Below are positions 1 to 7,382 of a DNA stretch of 13,700 nt, piece by piece. This stretch comes from Isohypsibius dastychi (taxonomy: Eukaryota; Tardigrada; Eutardigrada; Parachela; Isohypsibiidae): contig JAQIWT010000928.1 of assembly GCA_034696485.1 (NCBI GenBank), positions 1 through 13,700 of the forward strand. Direction: 5' to 3'. The notes under the pieces are model-generated. The model had not been told where the DNA came from. It saw only the letters and a list, made by a program, of their open reading frames with translations, and did not search any database. Made by a program: the position numbers and the translations under genes. Position 1 is the stretch's first letter; each line of letters opens with the position of its first letter.

Positions 1-395
1 GTTGGCGGAAGTAACAGATTGAGCATGTTCTCGACAGAAATTGTCAACGTTCTCAGTCGCCCGCCTTTGGATAGCCCTGGATGTGGATTCAGCAGCTCGA
101 ACGACGAATGTATGAATACAGGTAAGAAAAAGGACATAATACTGTATGAACACATTTTGACGGTACTGTACTTTGGTGTTCTTTTTTATCGGCAGGAAAC
201 CATAACTACAGAGTAACTTCTGGATTTATAACAGCATCGGTTCTGGTTGCATTCATTATTTTGGGAATCTTCATGTGGAGGTTGGTTGACAGATTTCGAG
301 GAAATCAGATTAATATGAAAGGAGAGGCAAAGATGAAGAACTCGCTGTGCGAACTATTTTGTTTTCCCAAGAAGCAATATGCTAGTCCTGATTAG
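1..395 (+). CDS. 3' end of a natriuretic-peptide-receptor/receptor-guanylate-cyclase-like membrane protein with a short tail (5' part outside window)
   Basis: Two exons, 1-121 and 196-395, are joined across a 74-nt GT-AG intron (donor CAG|GTAAGA, phase 1) and end at TAG 393-395. The first exon carries RPPLDSPGCGF followed by a second Cys. This resembles the membrane-proximal extracellular stretch of receptor guanylate cyclases and natriuretic peptide receptors (pattern PP-x-D-x-P-x-CGF). The second exon starts NHNYRVTSG, then has one hydrophobic helix (FITASVLVAFIILGIFMW) and a basic tail of about 39 residues rich in Lys and Cys. No kinase-homology or cyclase domain follows before the stop, unlike a full receptor cyclase. 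The layout is closer to a clearance-type receptor such as NPR-C. The ligand-binding domain would lie upstream of the window. The family call rests on a short motif; the TM helix and splice junction are clear. Confidence 0.6.
122..195 (+). other. Intron of the receptor-like gene
   Basis: This 74-nt intron begins GTAAGA and ends TCGGCAG. It interrupts a Gly codon in phase 1, just before the transmembrane helix. Removing it keeps one reading frame from base 1 to the stop at 395. Confidence 0.65.
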
Positions 396-1193
396 ATTCC
401 GAAATTCGGGGAAGTAATTCCCGGTCAAATCAGATGACTTTTGATAATTTGAACCAAATCTGAGCAATCTGCATAGAAAGAGGTGTTCATATTTCTTCCA
501 TTGGCCACATTTCCGGTTATGCATAATGCAGTTCTTGACAGAGCCCATCAGCTTGTTTGTTTCTGACGGAAGCTCATTATACAGCGTAATTGTAAATTTT
601 CAACCTTCTGATAACGCTTTCGTTATCCAGGAAAAATCGATGGAATTACCAGTGCTGGTGGGAGATTGGAAGCAGCAGTTTGATAGCTGATTTATCTTTA
701 GTCACACCAGCAGCATCGGATAACTCATCGACATCTTATGGAAAGCTCTAACTGCTAATTCAATTAAGTTTTACATTTTTTACAATTATGTTTTTCAATC
801 ATGTTTTTCAGTTGTGTTTTAAAAGCTTACGAAATTTAACCCAATTCGTTTTGCATGCAAAACATGTTTTTGTCACCTACGGTATACATGTTGATGTACA
901 GCCCGTATATTGCGACAGAGTACACGTGTGGACGACAAGTGGATACTTCAAGTTTGAAATGTCAAGAATTTTCGCGTTTCTGGCTGCGGATATATGCTAG
1001 TTCAGCAAAACAGAAGCATGTTTCGCGCTGCTGTAAATTCAGTCGTAAATTCTGTCATCTTTTTCGAATCCGTTGTTACCGGCAAGTGCAGCACTCCCGT
1101 TAAAAATGACGCTTGTCACGGTAAATGTTATCCGGTACATTTTATTAGGTAAGTGGTAAACCGTTGTTAAACAATCGCTCTGGTCAATGACAT
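396..1193. other. Intergenic region, no gene seen
   Basis: This is the 3' flank of the receptor-like gene. Open frames here are short, overlap on both strands, and show no family motif and no splice-supported continuation. I found no convincing poly(A) signal, RNA gene or strong repeat. Confidence 0.5.
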
Positions 1194-1433
1194 GCACTGA
1201 CGGGCAAGGGGTCCAGACTTCTCGGGGGTGGGGTCCGGCACGACCAAGCGGACACGTTACCATGCGGAGGAGGCGGACCGCCAAATTAAGTCATTTTACA
1301 TTAAGCCAGTTACAGAAGCCGTTGGCCATCAACTGCCATAATTTGGCAGTCCGCCAGCCCCGCATGGTAACGTGTTCGCTTGGTCGTGCCGGACCCCACC
1401 CCCGAGAAGTCTGGACCCCTCGCCCGTCAGTGC
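1194..1433. repeat. 240-bp hairpin element with 95-bp inverted arms (MITE-like)
   Basis: The left arm, 1194-1288, begins GCACTGACGGGCAAGGGG. The right arm, 1339-1433, is its reverse complement with about 6 mismatches in 95 positions. The 50-nt loop is 1289-1338. The arm interiors are strongly G/C skewed and both include the stretch CACGACCAAGCG. The form is that of a foldback or MITE-type non-autonomous element. I could not see a clear target-site duplication (left flank TGACAT, right flank CTTAAC). There is no transposase. Open frames reading through both arms are by-products of the palindrome. Confidence 0.85.
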
Positions 1434-1566
1434 CTTAACCCAATTTTTGTTACGATTAGGATTCTAAATGTCGTTGATCATATTCATTTATCGATGTCTG
1501 TTTTCAGTAACTCTACATACTCTCCAATATTATCATAGTAAATCAATAAAACTAACCATCTGAAAA
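1434..1566. other. AT-rich spacer
   Basis: This lies between the hairpin element and the P450 relic. No coding signal or motif was recognised. Bases just below 1567 may include decayed intron sequence of the relic. Confidence 0.4.
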
Positions 1567-1770
1567 TCAGAATATGACTCACTTGTAAATAGTGTATTTC
1601 CTTCTAGTTTCTAGTTTCTTTTTCCTGTTCGGACAAGAATGCATTGATTTAATGATTTAAGTCTTTCGCTGCACTGTAAAATGTGTGCACCTCGATCATT
1701 CCCTCCATAATCTGCGCTTGTTTCCCGACATTCCCGGTAAAGGTCAGCCAGAAATTCCGCATCGTCCCTG
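1567..1770 (-). pseudogene. Relic of a cytochrome P450 exon, paralogous to CYP-A
   Basis: Read on the minus strand, 1770 down to about 1718 encodes PGTMRNFWLTFTGNVGKQAQ and IMEG, the same peptide as CYP-A at 6537-6470, with near-identical DNA. Further along, the match weakens (FLSEQEKE against FLAEQEKE). It has two in-frame stops, one TAA in place of the Asp-Tyr region of CYP-A and one TAG near the exon end. The exon-end donor CAA|GTGAGT is still present at 1583/1582, as in CYP-A at 6337/6336. No upstream or downstream P450 exons lie next to it, so this is a partial duplication of one exon plus a few intron bases, not a retrocopy. It cannot encode a functional P450. Confidence 0.85.
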
Positions 1771-2097
1771 GAGTCTGAACACGAACCAGCTCAGACGAAT
1801 GAATCTTCGGACCAGAGAAAGGAGCGAGACAGCCTTCAAAGACGCTCGAGAGTTGATTTCCGAAACCCGGTTCCGAAGATCGCAGTTAAATTTGATCCGA
1901 CTCCTCTCATGGACATCGTGAGAAACGAATCTTCGAGGATTGAATATCCGGTGGATGGTTTTGATCTTGTTTCAGAAGACAATCTGTAGGCGGAAAGCAT
2001 GCAGAATCCGCTTGGACTGAATCCGAGGAACCCCAAAAAACCAATAGATCCTACGTTACCAAAAGTTTTTAGATTCGAGTCGAAAACACAAAGGTGA
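1741..2097 (+). pseudogene. Coding-like segment interrupted by TAG, origin unknown
   Basis: On the plus strand one frame stays open from about 1741 to TAG 1987-1989. It includes VDFRNPVPKIAVKFDPTPL and RIEYPVDGFDLVSEDNL. The same frame then continues with plausible composition (NPLGLNPRNPKKPIDPTLP) to TGA 2095-2097. The segment has no ATG near its start and overlaps the P450 relic on the other strand for its first 30 bases. An AATAAA at 2132-2137 follows. It could be a decayed 3' exon, a terminal exon ending at 1989, or chance. I recognise no family. Confidence 0.25.
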
Positions 2098-2131
2098 TAT
2101 GATCGATTTGTGGACTGGAGATGTTCTTGCA

Positions 2132-2137
2132 AATAAA
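2132..2137 (+). terminator. Possible poly(A) signal AATAAA (+ strand)
   Basis: A canonical hexamer lies 35 nt after the last stop of the coding-like segment above. It has meaning only if that segment is transcribed. Confidence 0.2.
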
Positions 2138-2238
2138 TGAAAAGCGGAATCGAAGTACTGTATACTAGAGCTATCGCTGCAAACTAATTGGAAAATTCAA
2201 CAAATATTGTGGAGCTCAAAGTCCTCCAGAGTGCGCCA

Positions 2239-2244
2239 TTTATT
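2239..2244 (-). terminator. Poly(A) signal AATAAA of the carboxypeptidase gene
   Basis: The plus strand reads TTTATT, which is AATAAA on the minus strand, about 100 nt past the carboxypeptidase stop codon. Position and orientation fit a short 3' UTR. Confidence 0.45.
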
Positions 2245-2341
2245 TTCGTTGTTATTAGCGATGCACGCTTGCGTTCAAACACATCAGTCTTCTGCCTTCA
2301 CCATCCTAGCCCGAGGAAAGTTAAAAGTCGATTACGTTCTA

Positions 2342-4514
2342 TCAGACATCTGTGTCTAAAGAGTACTTCTCTTTTTTCGTACATCCGTATTCGTCTGCTA
2401 CCTTCCGTCCAATGACATGAATGGCTTCAAACGTTTCGCGACAGATCGGTAGAATTTGGTCCAGCGAGAGGAAAGAGTTTCGGAGTTCGATGGTGTACAC
2501 GTATTTGATCTGTAGGCGTCGTTTTGCGAAATCTCTGGAGGTTCCGGCGTTCTTTTCTACAGAGAGATATCGTGTATCCAAAACATTCAAATCTTGATTT
2601 GGTAACTTAATCTGCAGTTTTAGTCCGAAAGTGCATTCTTTATACTCTATCCTCGCACGTAACTGGCACAATCAAATTTGATTGACTGTGTTAACTCAAT
2701 ACGGAATCAAATTTGATTGTGCCAGTTACGCGCGAGGATAGAGTACTGTACTCTTTGAGAGATAATCTTCAACGCACTGTTTATTTTCGCCGCTGTTCCG
2801 ACTTGGTAGACAGTTCCGTACATTGCTTTCAACTTCTCTGTAGCCTGAGTAGCTAATTTCGTCTGAAAATCATGACAAAGTCGCAAAAAGCCCGAAGCAG
2901 TTAAGCGCATATAAAAATGACCATTTCACGGTAGTCTTTCGGAACCCTCTCCGTATAGCCATATGGTGTCATCCAGAGCTGTCCACAGTCATCTACAAAC
3001 GAAAAAACCGATGGCAAACTCGTGTTGGCTTGAGGATGGATCGCAGTAACTCACCGCATGTGTGAAACGTTAGGAAAGCGGCTAGCGTTTCTTTCAGGTA
3101 GATCAGCTTTTCGGATATGGCCACGTTTTCCGGCTCGGATAGCGCCACCTGTCCGCCAAATAGACTGCTACAGGAGTCGGTTGTCGGTTTAATCGCTGCA
3201 AAAAGAGCTGGGTAACATGTGTTTTCTCCGTTGATTGTTCAGTGATAAGATGTACATTGCCACCGCACATCATAGTTGCGATTCATGTCCACGCCAATAC
3301 ATTCTGTGAAAGGATCTATTCTTCTCGTCTTCCTCCAGCCACTGTCCTGCAATCATTTCACACACCATTTATTCTTATTCCGCAGCATATGCTACGGAAT
3401 CGCGCTCACAGTGAGATATGTGGTTTCATAGCCATCAGGGTTCACGACTGGGAGAAGATACCAGTCAAGGTCATCCAACAGCCAGCTGTAATTCGAGTCT
3501 TCTGTGTACAAACGGATGATCTACTAACCCAAGAACGTCATGTGCAGATACGGATGTTATGCAAGCATGCGAACTCGCTTCATTGATCGCGTACGTCACT
3601 GTAGACACGGAGATCCATTCTCGAGCATGTATTGCTGGAAACATGAGTTTATAGCGCGGGAAACCAGTATCGGGGCAGCAGTCCGATCAAAATCTAGATT
3701 CTTTGAACTATTTTACACCGCGTGAAAGTTTTTGTCCCCCCCCCCTAGGGGTGGGGGGGGGGGACCTTCGGAAACTAAACGAAATCCTGACCAATTCGTT
3801 AAACATTTAAAACTCTTTTCCAATATCTTTTCCTTTGTTCTCGGGGTCAACGGACCGACTTATTGGGAGTCTGGGTCAACGGACAGACATATTTTAAGTG
3901 TTGACGTCAGAGCTTTTTTGTTTTTTTCCCCCAAGGTCTGAGGGGGGACAATATGCCCGCCACAGGTGGGCATTAGGCTAAAAGACGGTCATCAGACCAC
4001 TTTTTTCCTGCATATTTTGAGAAAGTCACCATTACTCATACCATAGTGGTATTAAAGACTCCTTTATTCTCACTATGCTCAAACCTACCTCCATCAATCC
4101 AGATGCCGGGTTTGGTCTGACCGTCGACTTTCGGTTTCCCCATATGCAGCATCCAGATATTGCGTCCTTCATAAGACATTCCCAAGCTCTCCAGCTTCAC
4201 AAAATCTCGATGTTTTTCTGATAGTGCGCGCATGAATAATTCAATCTGAAACCACACTGTACCTTGCGACAGTATGTGGATTTGTAGGGGCAAAAGGAAC
4301 TTACTGTTGGAAATCGGTTGTAGTAGTCCCAGTTCAAGGTGACATTAAATGGATTGGATAACTGTCTTTTTGAATTCTCTGGATCATCAAAGTATATTGA
4401 CATCGCAGAGTGGTCTTCCAAGCTGATATGTGAATTGACACCTGCGTAAGACAAAACACCATTAACGGCAATATAACACCTAATAAAACACACGAGCAAT
4501 CGGTAGTAAGCCAT
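2342..4514 (-). CDS. Secreted M14A metallocarboxypeptidase, nine exons, no normal propeptide
   Basis: Exons on the minus strand: 4514-4305, 4245-4089, 3634-3579, 3520-3410, 3346-3256, 3195-3055, 2992-2922, 2862-2778, 2556-2342. All phases join to give 378 aa. The enzyme class is a zinc exopeptidase removing C-terminal residues. A signal peptide occupies about residues 1-24. The mature domain starts near NWDYYNRF (61-68). Zinc ligands are His125/Glu128 in IHAREW and His253 in LTFHTC. Arg186 in WRKTRR, Asn200-Arg201 in VDMNRNYD and catalytic Glu331 in YTIELRN are all present, as are VVNPDGYE and LSEPE. Oddities: only about 36 residues separate the signal peptide from the catalytic domain, where the usual activation peptide has roughly 90. 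The specificity position (Ile255 in bovine CPA) aligns with Arg315. The Tyr248 position aligns with Lys308. The DTGRYGF stretch after the catalytic Glu is missing. The family call is firm; the exon 3 end is the weakest junction. Confidence 0.9.
2557..2777 (-). other. Carboxypeptidase intron 8, containing a hairpin
   Basis: This 221-nt intron has donor A|GTGCGT and acceptor CTCTGTAG. It is phase 1 and joins TAAKIN to KKNAGTSRDF. It is enlarged compared with most introns of the gene (58-63 nt) by a palindromic insert. Open frames across the insert are not exons. Confidence 0.75.
2643..2745. repeat. 103-bp palindromic element (MITE-like) inside carboxypeptidase intron 8
   Basis: The left arm 2643-2683 and right arm 2705-2745 are reverse complements over 41 nt with one mismatch. 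The loop is 21 nt. Each arm ends with the small palindrome AATCAAATTTGATT. The outer ends are TA-CTCTATCCTCGC and its complement, so a TA target duplication as in Tc1/mariner-type MITEs is possible. It cannot be proved because the TA is itself part of the palindrome. Confidence 0.8.
3521..3578 (-). other. Carboxypeptidase intron 3, probable GC-AG intron
   Basis: Exon 3 (IHAREWISVSTVTYAINE) and exon 4 (IIRLYTEDSNYSWLL) must be joined in phase 0, and a TAG stop sits directly before exon 4. Taking GAA|GCGAGT as the donor and TTAGTAG as the acceptor gives a 58-nt intron and the family-typical spacing between HAREW and the next motif. The alternative GT donor at 3599 (79-nt intron) would delete seven conserved-looking residues. 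Confidence 0.5.
3635..4088 (-). other. Carboxypeptidase intron 2, enlarged
   Basis: This 454-nt intron (donor G|GTAGGT, acceptor TTTCCAG) splits the Ala codon just before IHAREW. It is several times longer than its siblings because it carries a G/C-homopolymer-bounded segment. No coding content was recognised inside it. Confidence 0.7.
3732..3951. repeat. 220-bp segment bounded by inverted TTGTCCCCCC / GGGGGGACAA
   Basis: The 10-nt ends are perfect inverted repeats. Just inside the left end, a C10 run (3736-3745) is followed by TAGGGGT and a G11 run (3753-3763), itself a strong hairpin. Two related phrases, GTCAACGGACCGAC and GTCAACGGACAGAC, occur inside. This may be a small non-autonomous element. 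Homopolymer ends weaken the case, and no target duplication was seen. Confidence 0.35.
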
Positions 4515-5305
4515 CTTTGTGCTCTGGATTGTGGTGCATAAATTACACTGATGTAAGATAACTTCTAGCACATCAACTCGCGACACGCTTCTCGTTCTAT
4601 CAAGAATTCAGTTGGTGGAATGACAGCTGACAATCGAACCGGCAGGTAATAGATAACAGTGAGTCCTGGGCTTGTTATTTCTAGATAATTCCATGTTAGA
4701 ATAGAACAGTTGAGAGCGTATTGAATAATATTCAAAGTTCAATTTGTTACATCGTTTCAACTAAAACCGGGTCGGCCCTGGGCAATTCACCGTTATTGAA
4801 CTCAGTTGCCAATTCGGCCTGACCTCAAAACTACAGTATTTTCGGAATTTTTGCTTTTCCGCAACTTTTCGACGCCGGCATCTTTTCTCCTTTTTCCACA
4901 CTCGCATTTGTTTCATCTTCGATCGTGATTTGGGATCGGACCGATTCTAGCAGCAGGGATCGGAATTCGGAGCAGGGATCGGGGATCAGGGAGTAGGGAT
5001 CGAAGCGGGATCGGAACTGGATCTCTTTCCACTTTCATAGGCTCTGAAGGTTATTCATACTGCGGTCCCCTAACCGTTATACCTAGTCCATCACTAGTGC
5101 CTGAATCAGTAATGGAACTCCCAGGGAATAAATGTAAAAACGTACGACTTATACGATCTTGACGCAAAGGCTATTCTGAACTTTAATAATTTCTCGAGTT
5201 TAATTGATCATCGCTTATCAAACTCAAAAGTACACAGCATCAAAAAAAGAGATTTCAAACAAATAAATCTCGTAATACAGACTGAAGACTTGATATTCAC
5301 AAGCG
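4515..5305. other. Spacer between carboxypeptidase start and CYP-A end
   Basis: It must hold the carboxypeptidase promoter (transcribed leftwards from near 4514) and the CYP-A 3' UTR. I could not pick a TATA box with confidence. A minus-strand ATTAAA at 5182-5187 is a possible CYP-A poly(A) signal. No gene was recognised. Confidence 0.4.
4920..5024. repeat. Degenerate GATC-rich minisatellite
   Basis: About 105 bp contain eight GATC tetramers, mostly within variants of AGCAGGGATCGGA, for example at 4953-4964, 4971-4982 and 4995-5002. Unit length varies, so this is a decayed short tandem array, not a precise repeat. Confidence 0.6.
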
Positions 5306-7363
5306 CTATTCTGCAGGAAAACGTGGCTTTAGAACAATGTCAAATGGATAAGGATTTCGTGTTATGCTCGAGATGCAGTGATCCAAATCCGGAGTCAGTT
5401 GACCTTTCGGGGAGCATATGCGGAATTCCCGTAAGATATTAGCCACAAAGATGAACATTTCCATTCTAGCAAGTAGCTCCCCTGGACAAGTCCGCTTCCC
5501 TGGAAAGAAGGAGATATTTAGATCAAAAGACTATTCATGAAATACCGTGATATCTTACCGATTGAAAATGGAGTGAAAAATGGATAGTGAATCAGTTTGC
5601 GGTTTTCGTCCAGAAATCTCTCTGGCATGAAGAGTTCAGGCCTATCCCAGAGCACAGGATCCGAATAAACAGCTAGATAATTTGGAATGATGAAACTGTC
5701 TTTGGGAATTCGAAAACCCTGCAGTGTTGTTTCTTGGAGATTAGCCCGAAGAATTCCAAAAGGAACAACGTTTGCTCGGCGCTGGACTTCCCAGATGATC
5801 GGATTTGGTGAATTTCTACGTCGATCATCCAGTGTCACGGGGCGGTTTCCTCCGGTGAGCTCATCGATGAGTTTTTGAGCTTCTTCTTGCACTTTCGGGA
5901 AATGGACGAGATACAATAAAGTCCATAACATTGTCACCTTTTGAATAAATTTTTTAAAATAATCGCAGTCTGATTTCCGCATTGTGGTTTAAAACTTACC
6001 GACGTCGGCTTGCTTCCAGCTCCGAAATAATGACGGAGATGAACTATCAGCGCTTCATCTGAAAATTCGCATTTTAAGATTCTTCGGTTTTTGCTCTGAA
6101 CAAGAGTTTAACTGTCACTAAAAATATTCATAAATTTTTGGTTCATTACTAAATAAAATAATTTCTTATTTATATTTATATTTTTTTATTTATTTACTTT
6201 TTGTTCATATTTTATTCAGATTCATCATTTGTTATTTTTTATTTCTTGACATTTTTTTATTCATATTTTTTTATTCATCAATTTCAAATTCTCTCAAAAT
6301 TTTTACACTGAGATGATCCATCTGAATTCTACTCACTTGTGAACAGCGTTTTTCCTTCCAGTTTTTGTTGCTTTGATTCTTTTTCTTGTTCAGCCAAAAA
6401 CGCGTTGATGTAATCATTTGAATCTTTCGCGTCATTGTCAGTTTTGTGCTCCTCAATCATCCCCTCCATTATTTGCGCTTGTTTCCCGACATTCCCGGTA
6501 AAGGTCAACCAGAAATTACGCATTGTCCCTGGAATGAATCTCAGAATCGGGTAAGACTGCATCGGTCCTGCTTGACCCAACAGCTCAGAAAGCTCCAAGA
6601 TTTTGCCAAGCAGCGTTTTGAAGATCGGGCTGGAGTGATCGAATCTTTTGCCGAAATTCAGGGAAGCCATGATGTTCCCGGCAGAGGCGAATATGAGGTC
6701 TTGCGGATCAAACTGTTGACCTTTGATTCCCCGAACTGAATTGTTGAAATGCTCAGATTCTTCCGAAAGTTGTTGCTGGAATCCGCTTTTGCTCATAACA
6801 CCGATCGAGCGAAATGCACTGAGGATGAAAGTATGAAGTATCTTCCATTCTTCACCTTGAGAAGGAATGAGTCCTGCAATGGAGAAAAACGTTGTGACCA
6901 ACTTTATCTCAAACTTGATTAATTTACCGTGCTGTCGCCCGTCGGTACCTGTACTGAAATACCGAAACATAAACCCGTCAGCTCGCCCAGCAAACACATC
7001 AGCTTGATCGACATAAGCTGCCTTAATGGCGTCAAAGTCGTTGAGCACGATGGCCAGCGTTGCCCCCATTCTGACGCTGAAAATGTTCCCATACTTCTTT
7101 CCCAGTTTTAGGAGAGTTTCCTCTGGATGCGGTCCGAAAAATGGCGCATATCCAAGTAATGGCAGGCCTTTGATTTTGAAATGAAACAGATCACTGTAAA
7201 CTGTCTGGAAATGACGTGAGAAGAGTGAATTCACCTGCTGGCCCTGGCCTGGTGGAATGTTTCGGGTATCATTCCAACGTTTGACGAGAAAAACTATGAA
7301 GTACCCTACAAGAAGGGCAGCAAATTCAACGAGCACACTTTCATCGTACAGAACAGACGACAT
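5306..7363 (-). CDS. Cytochrome P450, clan-2-like (CYP-A), complete gene with altered C- and I-helix motifs
   Basis: Minus-strand exons: 7363-6928, 6873-6337, 6058-6000, 5937-5559, 5499-5306. This gives 534 aa, or 509 aa if a further 75-nt intron at 7242-7168 is removed. It would be a haem monooxygenase anchored in the ER by the N-terminal helix (LVEFAALLVGYFIVFLV). Seen in order: PPG hinge, GLPLLGYAPFFG, GEEWKI, FGKRF, I-helix AGSKPTS, K-helix EVQR, PERF, haem loop FSIGKRTCPG (Cys codon 5488-5486), and TAG at 5306. Two deviations stand out. The C-helix W-x-x-x-R has His in place of Arg (6835-6833). The I-helix acid-Thr pair reads Lys-Pro (6011-6006) where the neighbour CYP-B has Glu-Thr. The frame is clean, so it is not an obvious pseudogene, but normal oxygen activation is doubtful. 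Substrate unknown. Confidence 0.9.
6059..6336 (-). other. CYP-A intron 3, AT-rich
   Basis: This 278-nt intron has donor A|GTGAGT and acceptor ATTTTCAG, phase 1, just before the I-helix exon. Its middle (about 6120-6300) is a long T/A-rich tract of TATTTA-like words. No coding content. Confidence 0.75.
6874..6927 (-). other. CYP-A intron 2 (54 nt, in frame)
   Basis: Donor CACG|GTAAAT, acceptor CATTGCAG, phase 1. Removal restores TDGRQH-G-LIPSQGEEW, the usual P450 spacing. Because 54 is a multiple of three and contains no stop, it can be mistaken for coding sequence. Confidence 0.75.
7168..7242 (-). other. Possible in-frame 75-nt intron (GC-AG) or insertion in the CYP-A N-terminus
   Basis: The coding frame runs on unbroken from PPGQG through extra residues (QQVNSLFSRHF...) to GLPLLGYAPFFG. 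In typical P450s the proline-rich hinge runs straight into G-L-P. Removing 7242-7168 (CAGG|GCCAGC to AAAG|GC) would give PPGQGLPLLGYAPFFG. The more obvious donor CAG|GTGAAT at 7234 would shift the frame with this acceptor. Confidence 0.4.
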
Positions 7364-7382
7364 CTTAAAATTCTAGAATGGT

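Noticed and set aside
1187-1438. Open frames of about 80 codons on both strands at the hairpin
   Set aside because: They read through the inverted arms; a palindrome free of stops in one arm gives mirrored frames. No motif or splice context.
2557-2671. In-frame extension upstream of carboxypeptidase exon 9 starting MCQLRARIEYKE
   Set aside because: It covers the intron 8 hairpin. The acceptor at 2557 gives the correct phase with exon 8 and restores family spacing.
3242-3941. Plus-strand frames of 60-114 codons over the carboxypeptidase
   Set aside because: They are antisense shadows of the conserved minus-strand exons that carry HAREW, NPDGYE and NRNYD.
4920-5024. CRISPR-like array
   Set aside because: Units vary in length and sequence, with no regular spacers, and the genome is eukaryotic.
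6929-7111. Plus-strand frames opposite CYP-A (also 6446-6739 and 5687-5878)
   Set aside because: Antisense to clear P450 exons; no independent evidence.
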